A stretch of DNA of 64,000 bases from Smaragdicoccus niigatensis DSM 44881 = NBRC 103563 (GTDB lineage: Bacteria > Actinomycetota > Actinomycetes > Mycobacteriales > Mycobacteriaceae), in contig NZ_AQXZ01000013.1 of assembly GCF_000380645.1 (NCBI RefSeq), forward strand, positions 124,001 through 188,000, in the 5' to 3' direction. The position numbers and the translations under genes are program-made. The notes under the pieces were generated by a model. The model did not search any database. It worked only from the letters and a program-made list of their open reading frames with translations, and was not told the origin of the DNA. Shown piece after piece: positions 26,576-35,216 of this stretch; the stretch's first letter is position 1, and each line of letters starts with the position of its first letter.

Positions 26576-28942
26576 ATGTCCGACGACACGATGTTCTCTG
26601 AACTGCCCGCCTCCGAGGGGCCGGACAACGGGAAACCGCCCAAGTTCAAGGGGCCGTACCACCATTCCGCGGCGGGTTGGGGCGCAGCCACGAGCGTCAC
26701 GAAGTTTCTGGTCCGCGAGCGCGAGCTACTGCTCGGCTCGCGCGCGGTCTTCAAGATGAATCACGAGAACGGCGGCTTCGACTGTCCCGGCTGCGCGTGG
26801 CCCGACGACATGAAGGGCTTGCATCTCGACATCTGCGAGAACGGAATCAAACACGTCACCTGGGAGATGACGCACAAACGCGTCGGTCGCGAGTTCTTCG
26901 CGAGGCACTCGGTCACCGAACTCGCCGGTTGGAGTGAGTTCGACCTCGAGAACCAGGGCCGGTTGACCGAGCCCATGGTCTACAACCGCGACACCGACCA
27001 CTACGAGCCGATCAGCTGGGAAGCTGCATTCACACTTGTCGGGACAGCGTTGTCCCGACTCCCCAACCCCAATGAGGCGTCGTTCTACACCTCCGGCCGG
27101 CTCGGCAACGAAGCCACCTTCCTGTACCAGCTCATGGCTCGCGAACTCGGTACGAACAACCTGCCGGACTGCTCGAACATGTGTCACGAAGCGAGCGGGC
27201 GGGCCATGCAGGCCGCCATCGGCACGGGCAAGGGAACTGTCGACCTCGAAGACTGGGAGACCGCGGACGCCCTGTTCATCATGGGAGTCAATGCCGCCTC
27301 GAACGCACCGCGCATGCTCACCGCGCTCGCGGAGGCGCATCGCCGGGGCGCGAAGATCGTGCACATCAATCCGCTGATCGAGGCCGCGTCTCGCAAGACG
27401 ATCATCCCGCACGAATTCGCCCGGATGGCAACCTTCACGCCGACCAAGACCGGAAACCTCAACCTGCAGCCGCGCATCGGCGGCGACATGGCACTCGTTC
27501 GCGGCATCGCCAAATCGGTGCTCGAGCGGATCAAGAAGGACCCGAAGGCGATCGACGAACTCTTCATCGCCCGCTACACGACGGGCTTCGAGGCCTATCG
27601 AGCCCTTGTCCAAGCGACCTCCTGGGAGGAGATCGTTCGCGAGTCCGGAGTGCGGCGCGTCCTGATCGACAAGGCTGCCGACATCTACTGCGAAGCCGAC
27701 AGCAGCATCATCAGTTGGTGCCTCGGCGTGACGCAGCACGAGCACGGCGTCGACACGATTCGCGAAATCATCAACCTGCTCCTCCTGCGCGGCAACATCG
27801 GACGGGAGGGTGCGGGGCCCTCGCCGGTACGTGGGCACAGCAACGTGCAGGGCAACCGCACGTGCGGAATCGATCATCGGCCGAAAGAGTCCTTCCTCGC
27901 CCGCCTCGACGAGGTCTGCGGTATCAACGCGCCCCGCGAACACGGACTCGACACCGTTGCGACGATTGAAGGGATGCATCGCGGGGAGGTCAAGGTGTTC
28001 GTGGCCTTGGGCGGCAACTTCGCGATCGCGGCACCGGACACCGCTTATACGTTCGCCGCACTCGAGAAGTGCGACCTCACCGTCCAGGTGAGCACGAAGC
28101 TCAATCGGAGCCACATCGTCCACGGCAAGCAGGCACTGATCCTGCCGTGCCTCGGGCGCACCGAGAAGGACCACCAGAAAGAGGGAATCCAGTCGACGTC
28201 CGTCGAGGACTCGATGTCGATGGTCCATCTGTCGGTCGGAATGAAGAAGCCCGCGTCGTCGCACCTGCTGTCGGAGCCCGCGATCATCGCAGGTATGGCG
28301 AATGCGGCTCTGCCGCACAGCAAGACGCCCTGGAAGTGGTACGTCGAGGACTACGACCGGATCCGTGACACCATGGCCGAAGTTCTCGACGGCTTCGACG
28401 ATTTCAACCGCCGGGTACGTCTCCCTTTGGGATTCCGTATCAAGCAGCCGGCCCGTGAGCGGGTGTTCCTCACCGAATCCGGCCGCGCCGAGTTCTCCGC
28501 CGCACCGCTTCCCGATGAAGTCCCGGTCGAAGGTCAGATCCGGCTCGCGACGATGCGCTCACACGACCAGTGGAACACCACGATCTATTCCGACAACGAC
28601 CGCTACCGCGGGATCAAGAACCTCCGCACGCTGATCTTCATGAACGCCGACGACATGAAGCATCGCGGACTCACGGAGTTCGACGAGGTGGACATCGTCG
28701 CGACGGCGCGGGATGGCAGCGAGCGATCGCTGTCGAACTACAAGGTGATCCCGTACGACATTCCGGTCGGGTGCGCCGCGGGGTACATGCCGGAGATGAA
28801 CGTCCTGTGCGCGATCGGCGACTTCAGCACTCAGAGCGATCAACCGATCATGAAATGCGTCAACGTCCACGTGACGAAGTCACCGCAGCAGGGACTGGCC
28901 CCGAAATCGACTAGCCCGGCGACGGCACCTCAGCGGGCGTAG
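26576..28942 (+). CDS. Molybdopterin oxidoreductase, YdeP/FdhF-type
   Basis: The 788-residue enzyme has the N-terminal CPGC (about residue 69) and WPDDMKGLHLDICENG block of the YdeP group rather than the four-Cys 4Fe-4S motif of classical formate dehydrogenases. The cysteine in SNMCHEAS (near residue 203) takes the place of the Sec/Cys molybdenum ligand, and a molybdopterin-dinucleotide domain (PVRGHSNVQGNRTCG, later C-terminal beta domain) follows. In E. coli YdeP is linked to acid resistance; the reaction is not established. AGGAGG lies 8 bases before the ATG. The only Mo-enzyme helper in the window is fdhD 3.4 kb away, and no electron-transfer subunit is encoded. Confidence 0.9.
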   Translation: MSDDTMFSELPASEGPDNGKPPKFKGPYHHSAAGWGAATSVTKFLVRERELLLGSRAVFKMNHENGGFDCPGCAWPDDMKGLHLDICENGIKHVTWEMTHKRVGREFFARHSVTELAGWSEFDLENQGRLTEPMVYNRDTDHYEPISWEAAFTLVGTALSRLPNPNEASFYTSGRLGNEATFLYQLMARELGTNNLPDCSNMCHEASGRAMQAAIGTGKGTVDLEDWETADALFIMGVNAASNAPRMLTALAEAHRRGAKIVHINPLIEAASRKTIIPHEFARMATFTPTKTGNLNLQPRIGGDMALVRGIAKSVLERIKKDPKAIDELFIARYTTGFEAYRALVQATSWEEIVRESGVRRVLIDKAADIYCEADSSIISWCLGVTQHEHGVDTIREIINLLLLRGNIGREGAGPSPVRGHSNVQGNRTCGIDHRPKESFLARLDEVCGINAPREHGLDTVATIEGMHRGEVKVFVALGGNFAIAAPDTAYTFAALEKCDLTVQVSTKLNRSHIVHGKQALILPCLGRTEKDHQKEGIQSTSVEDSMSMVHLSVGMKKPASSHLLSEPAIIAGMANAALPHSKTPWKWYVEDYDRIRDTMAEVLDGFDDFNRRVRLPLGFRIKQPARERVFLTESGRAEFSAAPLPDEVPVEGQIRLATMRSHDQWNTTIYSDNDRYRGIKNLRTLIFMNADDMKHRGLTEFDEVDIVATARDGSERSLSNYKVIPYDIPVGCAAGYMPEMNVLCAIGDFSTQSDQPIMKCVNVHVTKSPQQGLAPKSTSPATAPQRA

Positions 28943-30089
28943 TCCGCCGTCGACCCCAGCGACGAGAGATCACCGCGACGCCGATTCCGATGACCACACC
29001 GATGAAGGTGTCGATCGCGCGATCCCGGACCAAGGTCAATGCGTCGGTCGGCTCGGCCAGTTCGGTCATCAGCATGATCAGCGGCGTGAAGAACCCGAGC
29101 GCGAGTCCGTAGTGATGGATCATGAACAGCTCCGTGGGGAACAGCAGCACGATCACCACCACCGCCAGGAACGTGGGTCCGGGATGCGGCGCGAGCAGCG
29201 CACCGGTGATCGCCAAGCCGCCGAACGTGCCGAGCACTCGGTGTACTCCGCGCTGTACGACCCCATGGATCGAACGGTCTCCGCCGCGCGCATCGGGTGC
29301 CGCAAGCGGCACCGCGGAGGCAGCCATGGCCCAGTTGGCGTGATCAATGCCGAGCGCCAGACCGCCCGCGCCGGCCAGCGAGATCGCCATGACGTAGCGC
29401 ACCGCGTGCGTCAGTGTTTCCGCGGTCGTATAGGGGCGGATGGCCCGCAACGATGAGGTGCGCCGCAGGCCCGCGAAGGACCGCAAGTCGCCCGTTCGCA
29501 GGGCGATCACGACACTCAAAGTGACGCAGAACAACGCCGTCGAGCCCCCGATCGCCACCGCAATCGTCGGAGACACGTGTCCCGAGGGAAGAGTCGCCAT
29601 CGCGCCGAGCGCGAATATCCCGAAGAACGGTCCTTCCGGCTTGAGACCCCACGTATCGGCGGCCACCGAACTGATCCCGGCGAACAGCATCTCGGCGACG
29701 ACGAGCGTCAGGGCGCCGACGTGATGATTCGACAGTTCGACCCCGATGCCCGCCGCCAAGCCGAGAATCAACGCAGCCTGTCCCTGATGCCGAATCCTGC
29801 CGGCGGGTGATTCCGTGCGTCCGTACATGCCGACAAAGGACCCGAAGACCGCGTAGATGAGGAGATCGGGACGCCCAGCCAGGACGATCGCGAGCCCCGG
29901 AACGACGAGCCCGATCGCCACCCGCGCAGCGTGGGCATGATCGCTCGCCGCCGGGCCGAGGTCGGCCAACTGCCGGACGCGCCTCCTGATCGCCCGCAAC
30001 TGGCCCTCCGCTCTCTGCTGGGTGCGCACGAGCGACGTGCGTCCAAGAATTGGAACGCGTGCGATACCGACTCTCGTCCATCGGAGCAC
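28911..30089 (-). CDS. FUSC-family membrane protein
   Basis: A 392-residue protein with two clusters of hydrophobic segments, about residues 55-190 and 230-375, including RVAIGLVVPGLAIVLAG and FGIFALGAMATLP, plus a conserved DHANWAMAASAV segment. This is the layout of FUSC (fusaric acid/aromatic acid exporter-like) inner-membrane proteins. The N-terminus is basic and coiled (about 20-45). It starts with GTG 30089 and ends overlapping the 3' end of the fdh-like gene by 32 bases on the opposite strand. The substrate is unknown. The periplasmic partner proteins of Gram-negative systems are not expected here. Confidence 0.8.
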   Translation of the reverse strand: MLRWTRVGIARVPILGRTSLVRTQQRAEGQLRAIRRRVRQLADLGPAASDHAHAARVAIGLVVPGLAIVLAGRPDLLIYAVFGSFVGMYGRTESPAGRIRHQGQAALILGLAAGIGVELSNHHVGALTLVVAEMLFAGISSVAADTWGLKPEGPFFGIFALGAMATLPSGHVSPTIAVAIGGSTALFCVTLSVVIALRTGDLRSFAGLRRTSSLRAIRPYTTAETLTHAVRYVMAISLAGAGGLALGIDHANWAMAASAVPLAAPDARGGDRSIHGVVQRGVHRVLGTFGGLAITGALLAPHPGPTFLAVVVIVLLFPTELFMIHHYGLALGFFTPLIMLMTELAEPTDALTLVRDRAIDTFIGVVIGIGVAVISRRWGRRRTTPAEVPSPG

Positions 30090-30233
30090 CGGTTTTGTCG
30101 GACAGAACAGTGGTCACTGTCCTTCGAAATAAGTGCGGCGGTGAAAATTCGTAGCGAACGTCGACGCGACTCAGACCACCGGATTGCGCAGGCGAATGTC
30201 CCCTAGAGTGCCCATCAAGGTGCAGGGGGACGA

Positions 30234-31448
30234 TTGACCGACAACGTGATGACAGAGCTGGCCACATGGGCTGACGCACGGCTGTCCGACCTCGTCGACA
30301 GCGCCCATGGCGCGATCCTCGACCGGATTCCGATGTACCGGGAAACCGATATCGTGCCGTACGAGGATCTGCACCAATCCATCGCCAACAACCTCGGCTT
30401 CATGATCGGCACGTTGGCCACAGTAGAGGCGCCGCTCGACCTGGCCGCCCCACGCGAGACCGGTCGGCGTCGCGCCCACCAGGGCGTGCCACTGCCGGAA
30501 GTCCTTCGTGCCTACCGCATCTGCTTCTCGACGATGTGGGACGCGTTATTGCAGCGTTCGAACCAGCGAAATCGACCCGGCGATTCCGAAGCATTACTCG
30601 ACGCGGCCTCACGGATCTGGCAGGTGACCGATGAGCACGCGGTCGCATTGACCGAGTCCTACCGGTCCACCACGGCAGAACTCCTGGTTGCGCATCAGGA
30701 ACGCCGTTCCGCCCTCGTCGAGGCGCTCCTGAGCGGCCGACCGTCGGCGGACGCGGGGCAGCTCGAGGCCGCGTCGCTGTTGGACCTGCCATCCGACGCG
30801 ATGTTCGTCGTCGTGGCGGCCGAGACCCGCGGACTGGCCGAGGGCAGCCTCCCGAGCATTGAACGCCACCTCGCGTCTCAGGGCGTCGTCTCGGCATGGC
30901 GATTGACGCCGGCACTGCAGCTCGGAGTCGTCGCCCTGACCACCGAACAGCGCGAGCAAGCCCTCACTGTCATCCGGTCCCACGCCAGTTGCCGCACCGG
31001 CATCAGTCCGGAGTTCGGATCGCTGATCGACACGCCTCGTGCGCTGCAACTGGCGAAGGCAGCCCTGGCGATGGTTCCGGCCGGCCGGACGGCGACCCGG
31101 ATTTTCAGCGCGAGCCCGCTTGCGGCGCTCGTGGCCCGATCACCGGAGGAAAGCCGGCGCGTCGCCGAGCGCGTGCTCGGACCGGTGCTGGAACTCGCCG
31201 CCGAGGACCGACTCATCCTGCTCGACACCTTGACCGAGTATTTCGATCACGGCGCGTCTGCCGAAGCGGCCGCGAAACACCTTCACTGCCACGCGAATAC
31301 AGTCCGGTACCGACTCCGCCGGATCACCGAACTGACGCACCGATCGCTGTCAGAGCCACTTGACATCGCCGAACTGACCGCGGCGGCGTACGCGATCCAG
31401 CTCAGCCCCGAACTCAGCACGCCTGAGCCGCCCCGAAAGCGGCGCTGA
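30234..31448 (+). CDS. PucR/CdaR-type transcriptional regulator
   Basis: The 404-residue protein shows the PucR C-terminal helix-turn-helix: TLTEYFDHGASAEAAAKHLH then HANTVRYRLRRITELT (about residues 330-372), the usual signature of CdaR/PucR activators. The central part contains the GGDEF-like fold common to the group, and the N-terminus is all helical. Start is TTG 30234, with AGGGGGAC directly upstream; no ATG or GTG fits the N-terminus. It overlaps the CDF transporter by one base, so it may control metal transport or an adjacent catabolic gene. The divergent FUSC gene is another possible target. Confidence 0.85.
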   Translation: MTDNVMTELATWADARLSDLVDSAHGAILDRIPMYRETDIVPYEDLHQSIANNLGFMIGTLATVEAPLDLAAPRETGRRRAHQGVPLPEVLRAYRICFSTMWDALLQRSNQRNRPGDSEALLDAASRIWQVTDEHAVALTESYRSTTAELLVAHQERRSALVEALLSGRPSADAGQLEAASLLDLPSDAMFVVVAAETRGLAEGSLPSIERHLASQGVVSAWRLTPALQLGVVALTTEQREQALTVIRSHASCRTGISPEFGSLIDTPRALQLAKAALAMVPAGRTATRIFSASPLAALVARSPEESRRVAERVLGPVLELAAEDRLILLDTLTEYFDHGASAEAAAKHLHCHANTVRYRLRRITELTHRSLSEPLDIAELTAAAYAIQLSPELSTPEPPRKRR

Positions 31449-32383
31449 TGGTCAAGTCCGCACCGAACAGTTCCGTCACCGTCGCTCTCGCGTTCGTGGC
31501 GAACGCGTTGGTGGCCATCGCCAAGTCTCTCGCCGCAGCGGTCACGGGTTCCGCGTCGATGGTGGCGGAAGCGACCCATTCGTGGGCGGATACCGGTAAC
31601 GAAGTGCTGCTCCTTATCGCGGAGCGGCGTTCAGCTCGAACCCCGGACCCGGACGATCCCGTCGGTTACGGGCGCGAGGCATACATCTGGTCGATGTTTG
31701 CTGCACTCGGATTGCTGGGCGTGGGTGCGGGGGTCTCGATCACGCACGGAGTCGGCGAACTGATACATCCGGATCCGTCGTCGAACTTCGGCGTCGCGTA
31801 CATCGTCCTGGCGGTCTCTGCGGTGTTGGAGGGAATGTCCTTCCGCCAGACGTTGCGCCAACTGCGGAGCGAGGCGGTGGAATTCGAACGAACGCTGTTG
31901 GAACACGCGGTCCAGACCTCCGACCCGACTACCCGAGCGGTGTTCGCGGAGGACGCGGCCGCCCTCATCGGCCTGGCGATCGCGTTCTTCGGTGTATTCC
32001 TCCATCAGCTGACTGGTTCACCGGTGTGGGACTCGATCGGGTCGATCCTGGTCGGCCTTCTCCTCGCGGCGATCGCCGTCGTGCTGATCAATCAGAACCG
32101 CCGATACCTGGTCGGCGTGGAGGCATCGCCGCCACTGCGGTCCGCAATCATCGCCTCGATGTTGGCAATGCCCGAAGTCGATCGGGTCACCTTCCTTCGG
32201 ACCGAGTACCTCGGTCCGAAGCGCCTGTATCTCGTCGCACGAGTAGACGTCGTCGGCGATGAGGTCGAGTCGAAAGTGGCGCAGACGCTGGATACGATCG
32301 CGCACCGGATGGAAGGTGGGCGCTACATCGCCCGAGCGGTGATTGGACTCGCGACCCCCGATCAGCGAAGCATCACGTCCTGA
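31448..32383 (+). CDS. Cation diffusion facilitator (CDF) transporter
   Basis: A 311-residue membrane protein of the CDF family, which exports Zn2+, Fe2+, Mn2+ or Co2+ by proton antiport. The first helices are in ALAFVANALVAIAKSLAAAVTGS, the metal-binding motif of helix 2 is HSWADTGNE (a H-x3-D variant), and a second is in EDAAALIGL. A cytoplasmic alpha/beta domain forms the C-terminus (about 215-311). TGATG overlap with the regulator gene indicates co-translation. It converges on fdhD with an 11-base overlap. The metal is not predictable. Confidence 0.9.
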   Translation: MVKSAPNSSVTVALAFVANALVAIAKSLAAAVTGSASMVAEATHSWADTGNEVLLLIAERRSARTPDPDDPVGYGREAYIWSMFAALGLLGVGAGVSITHGVGELIHPDPSSNFGVAYIVLAVSAVLEGMSFRQTLRQLRSEAVEFERTLLEHAVQTSDPTTRAVFAEDAAALIGLAIAFFGVFLHQLTGSPVWDSIGSILVGLLLAAIAVVLINQNRRYLVGVEASPPLRSAIIASMLAMPEVDRVTFLRTEYLGPKRLYLVARVDVVGDEVESKVAQTLDTIAHRMEGGRYIARAVIGLATPDQRSITS

Positions 32384-33227
32384 CCCGTTCGCGTGCGAGC
32401 GATGGCAGTCCCACTCTCGACCGGCCGGAGTAGACGTTCATCGACGTTCCGCGGAGAAATCCGACAAGCGTGAGGCCGTTCTCCGCAGCCAATTCCACGG
32501 CCAGTGAGGACGGAGCGGACACCGCCGCCAGCATCGGGATACCGGCCATGACGGCTTTCTGCACGAGTTCGAAACTCGCCCTCCCGCTGACCATCAGGAT
32601 CGTCTGGCGCAGCGGCAGCATCCCCTGCCGCAACGCATGGCCGATGACCTTGTCGACGGCGTTGTGCCGGCCGATGTCTTCCCGTAGGAACAGCAGTTCG
32701 CCGGTGATGCTGAACAGTCCGGCCGCATGCAATCCGCCGGTGTCGTCGAACACGCGTTGCGCCGCGCGGAGACGGCCGGGGAGGTCGGCGAGGACCTCGG
32801 CGGAAACGGTGAACGGGTCCTCTGCGACCGACCAATGCGCCGAGGTACAGACCGCTTCGAGGCTGGCCTTGCCGCACAGACCGCACGAGGACGTCGTGTA
32901 GAAGTTCCGTTCGAGCGACGCGGCGGGTGCCTTGACCCCATCGCTCAGCGCAACGTCGACGATGTTGTAGGTATTGCGACCGTTGGACGTGGCACCCGCG
33001 CAGTACCGGACCGCGGCCACCTGGTCGGAACTCCAGACCACGCCTTCGCTGACCAGGAATCCGATCGCGAGATCGAAGTCGTCGCCGGGCGTACGCATGG
33101 TCACGGTCAGCGACCGACCACCGACCCGGATTTCGAGAGGCTCTTCAACCGCCAAGCAGTCGGGGCGATCCACCAGATGATCGTCGCGGATTCGAAGGAC
33201 CGGCCGGTGGACCGTCACCCGTCCCAT
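32373..33227 (-). CDS. fdhD: Formate dehydrogenase accessory sulfurtransferase FdhD
   Basis: The 284-residue protein transfers sulfur from a cysteine desulfurase to the molybdenum cofactor of formate dehydrogenase-type enzymes. The active-site motif SSCGLCGK (two cysteines, about residues 113-116), the N-terminal EPLEIRVGG block and the late DIGRHNAVDKVIG and SGRASFELVQKAV blocks are diagnostic. Start ATG 33227 lies 2 bases after the stop of the upstream 106-codon gene. Together they would serve the YdeP-like molybdoenzyme encoded at 26.6 kb. Confidence 0.94.
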   Translation of the reverse strand: MGRVTVHRPVLRIRDDHLVDRPDCLAVEEPLEIRVGGRSLTVTMRTPGDDFDLAIGFLVSEGVVWSSDQVAAVRYCAGATSNGRNTYNIVDVALSDGVKAPAASLERNFYTTSSCGLCGKASLEAVCTSAHWSVAEDPFTVSAEVLADLPGRLRAAQRVFDDTGGLHAAGLFSITGELLFLREDIGRHNAVDKVIGHALRQGMLPLRQTILMVSGRASFELVQKAVMAGIPMLAAVSAPSSLAVELAAENGLTLVGFLRGTSMNVYSGRSRVGLPSLARERVRT

Positions 33228-33229
33228 GA

Positions 33230-33550
33230 TCAGCTCGCGATGTGATCGGTCGTACCAGGTTTGGTGAGGTCGACGACTCGCTGCGCTTGGGTATGGAGCT
33301 CGTCGATCGCCGCGAGGACCGTTGTCGACGTCGCCTTGTCTGCAGCGCGCACCGATTGCGCGAGCTTTCCGGACAGTTCGTGAATCCAGCGCAACAGACT
33401 GTGCTCGTCGTAGGAGAGAGTTCCGCCCAGCGCCACGACGGGCTCTGGTACCTCGGTGGTGGTCTCCACGAGGTGTCCGCCCTGTCTCCAGAAGTCCCGA
33501 TATCCGGGCGACAGCGGGTCGCGCGGGTCCTCTTCGCCGATCCTGCTCAT
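33230..33550 (-). CDS. Small conserved-type protein upstream of fdhD, unknown function
   Basis: This 106-residue acidic, mostly helical protein has no membrane segment. The N-terminus (SRIGEEDPRDPLSPGYRDFW) is polar and the remainder predicts two or three long helices. It lies 2 bases before fdhD on the same strand, so a role in molybdoenzyme maturation is possible (context only). I do not recognise the family, and it has no cysteine or other obvious metal-binding motif. Confidence 0.7.
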   Translation of the reverse strand: MSRIGEEDPRDPLSPGYRDFWRQGGHLVETTTEVPEPVVALGGTLSYDEHSLLRWIHELSGKLAQSVRAADKATSTTVLAAIDELHTQAQRVVDLTKPGTTDHIAS

Positions 33551-33690
33551 TCAGTGAGCGTGCTCAGTCCAGAGACGACATGCAAGGGACGACAACGGAT
33601 TCTGTATTGGGCGACAAGACATCATGAAGATCCGAACAAAGTCGATCACCACGCCGACGTTCGAAACCCGAGGTCGTAGCATCGACAACC

Positions 33691-34692
33691 GTGGGGTCTG
33701 CGGTGGTCGATTGTGCTGTCTACGTCGACGGGGTGCGACTTCCCGGCGCCTTCAGCGCGGACGAGGCCCTGACTGAAGTCCGCACCCGCGGAGAAGGTTT
33801 CTGCTGGTTGGGCGTCCACGAACCGTCGGCCGCGGACATGGCGTCGATCGCGAGAACGTTCGGATTCCACGAACTCGCCGTCGAGGACGCGGTCCACGCC
33901 CACCAGCGCCCGAAGCTCGAACGCTACGACGACCTCATCGTCGTCGTTTTCTGCACGGTTCGCTACGCCGCGAACGATCCGACCACCGGCATGAGCGAGA
34001 TCGTCGAGACCGGCGAGGTGATGGTGTTCGTCGGAGCGGACTTCGTCGTGACGGTTCGACACGGCGAGCATGGTGGGCTCCGCAACGTGCGCCGGATGCT
34101 CGAGGCGAACCCCGTCCAGTTGGGGCTCGGTCCGGGATCGGTGTTGCACGGTATCGCCGACCACGTCGTCGACGCATATGTCGACGTCATCGAACAGGTC
34201 GAGGACGACGTCGACGCCATGGAGGAATCGGTGTTCGACGCGCGCAGCCGGACCGACACGACCCCGATTTATCACCTCAAGCGCGAGATCGTGGAGTTGC
34301 GACGAGCCGTCAATCCGCTGGCCGAGCCGCTGCATATCCTCTCGACCACCTCCGACCTTCGCGTTCCGAAGGAGATTCGGCGCTACTTCCGCGACGTCGC
34401 CGATCACCACTCCGAGGTCGCGGACCGGATCGTCGACTTCGACGACACCCTGAGCGCCCTGGTCAGTGCCGCGCTCGGCAGCATCACGCTCCAGCAGAAC
34501 AACGACATGCGAAAGATCTCCGCGTGGGTCGCAATCATCGTCGTGCCGACGCTGATCGCGGGTATCTACGGCATGAACTTCGAACACATGCCGGAGCTCA
34601 GCTGGACATTCGGCTACCCGATGGCGTTGTTGGTGATGGGCGGCATCGCTGCGTGGCTCTACATCACCCTGCGCCGCCGAAAGTGGCTGTAG
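33691..34692 (+). CDS. corA: CorA-type magnesium/cobalt transporter
   Basis: The 333-residue homo-oligomeric channel has a cytoplasmic alpha/beta funnel (about 1-260) and two C-terminal transmembrane helices. The selectivity motif GMN is near residues 293-295 in GIYGMNFEHMPEL, followed by TM2 and a basic tail (RRRKWL). Start is GTG 33691. TAGCAT at 33677-33682 ends 8 bases upstream and no Shine-Dalgarno is visible, so a leaderless transcript is likely. A hairpin overlapping the stop ends the gene. From memory, corA also follows kgd within a few genes in M. tuberculosis. Confidence 0.95.
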   Translation: MGSAVVDCAVYVDGVRLPGAFSADEALTEVRTRGEGFCWLGVHEPSAADMASIARTFGFHELAVEDAVHAHQRPKLERYDDLIVVVFCTVRYAANDPTTGMSEIVETGEVMVFVGADFVVTVRHGEHGGLRNVRRMLEANPVQLGLGPGSVLHGIADHVVDAYVDVIEQVEDDVDAMEESVFDARSRTDTTPIYHLKREIVELRRAVNPLAEPLHILSTTSDLRVPKEIRRYFRDVADHHSEVADRIVDFDDTLSALVSAALGSITLQQNNDMRKISAWVAIIVVPTLIAGIYGMNFEHMPELSWTFGYPMALLVMGGIAAWLYITLRRRKWL

Positions 34693-34713
34693 CCGGGAAT
34701 ACCCCGGCTACAG
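34687..34713. terminator. Bidirectional terminator between corA and the cupin gene
   Basis: A perfect 11-bp inverted repeat, CTGTAGCCGGG/CCCGGCTACAG (34687-34697 and 34703-34713), encloses AATAC and contains the corA stop codon. It lies between convergent genes. No clear T-tract follows. Confidence 0.7.
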
Positions 34714-34732
34714 CTCGTCAATTCCCGCCAGC

Positions 34733-35104
34733 TCAGTGCTGATGCTGCGCGTAGTGGCTGGCCCCGAACCAGTCGACAACGACGACATCTTCGTCACCGA
34801 CGACCCACGCGTCGTGCCCGGACGTCAACGACGTCACCTCGCCCGGCCCGACCTCGAACTCTTCACCGTCCGAGGTAAGGACGTGCAGCGTGCCGGACAC
34901 GTGGTACTGGAAATGCGGGGCCTCGCACAGCTCCGTTCCGGCGATCGGCTTAACGTGCTTCGACCACTGCCAGCCCGGTGAGAACGTGAGCCGCCCGATT
35001 TCCATGCCGCCGATGCGGAGAATCTCCGCCCGCCCGTTCTCGAAAGTGCGGACCTCGTCCGGCTGTGCGAAGTCGCGCTGTTCGATCACCTGAGTCATGT
35101 TCAT
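34733..35104 (-). CDS. Cupin-domain protein
   Basis: A 123-residue single cupin fold. Motif 1-like residues are in HVKPIAGTELCEAPHFQYHVSG (histidines and a glutamate) and motif 2-like residues in GHDAWVVGDE. It ends with a His-rich tail, HYAQHQH. Such small cupins bind a metal and act as sensors, isomerases or dioxygenases; the reaction here is unknown. ATG 35104 is chosen because AGGAG lies 7 bases upstream. It is divergent from the SARP-type regulator, so it is a probable target of that regulator. Confidence 0.82.
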   Translation of the reverse strand: MNMTQVIEQRDFAQPDEVRTFENGRAEILRIGGMEIGRLTFSPGWQWSKHVKPIAGTELCEAPHFQYHVSGTLHVLTSDGEEFEVGPGEVTSLTSGHDAWVVGDEDVVVVDWFGASHYAQHQH

Positions 35105-35170
35105 GGTTCCACTCCTGATTCGGCATTCCGGCAGGTCATCCGCCGTGACACCCAAGCTAGGGAGCGCTCC

Positions 35171-35199
35171 TTGCAGATTCCTTGCAGTTTTTCTTGCGC
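35171..35199 (+). promoter_or_regulatory. SARP-type direct repeats upstream of the large regulator gene
   Basis: TTGCAG at 35171-35176, TTGCAG at 35182-35187 and TTGCGC at 35194-35199 are spaced 11 and 12 bases start to start. Streptomyces antibiotic regulatory proteins bind heptamer direct repeats with a 11-bp or 22-bp period overlapping the -35 region. The repeat stands upstream of a gene that itself encodes a SARP-type DNA-binding domain, which suggests autoregulation. Confidence 0.55.
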
Positions 35200-35209
35200 T
35201 CGCGATAAT
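35182..35209 (+). promoter_or_regulatory. Promoter of the SARP regulator gene (leaderless)
   Basis: TTGCAG (35182-35187) and GATAAT (35204-35209) are 16 bases apart. The ATG at 35217 lies 7 bases beyond the -10 element, so transcription should begin at or next to it. AGGGG directly abuts the ATG and is too close to act as a Shine-Dalgarno. Confidence 0.6.
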
Positions 35210-35216
35210 CAGGGGC

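Noticed and set aside
26726-28318. Minus-strand open frame of 530 codons opposite the molybdoenzyme gene
   Set aside because: The plus strand is strongly conserved in family terms; the reverse frame has no motif or Shine-Dalgarno.
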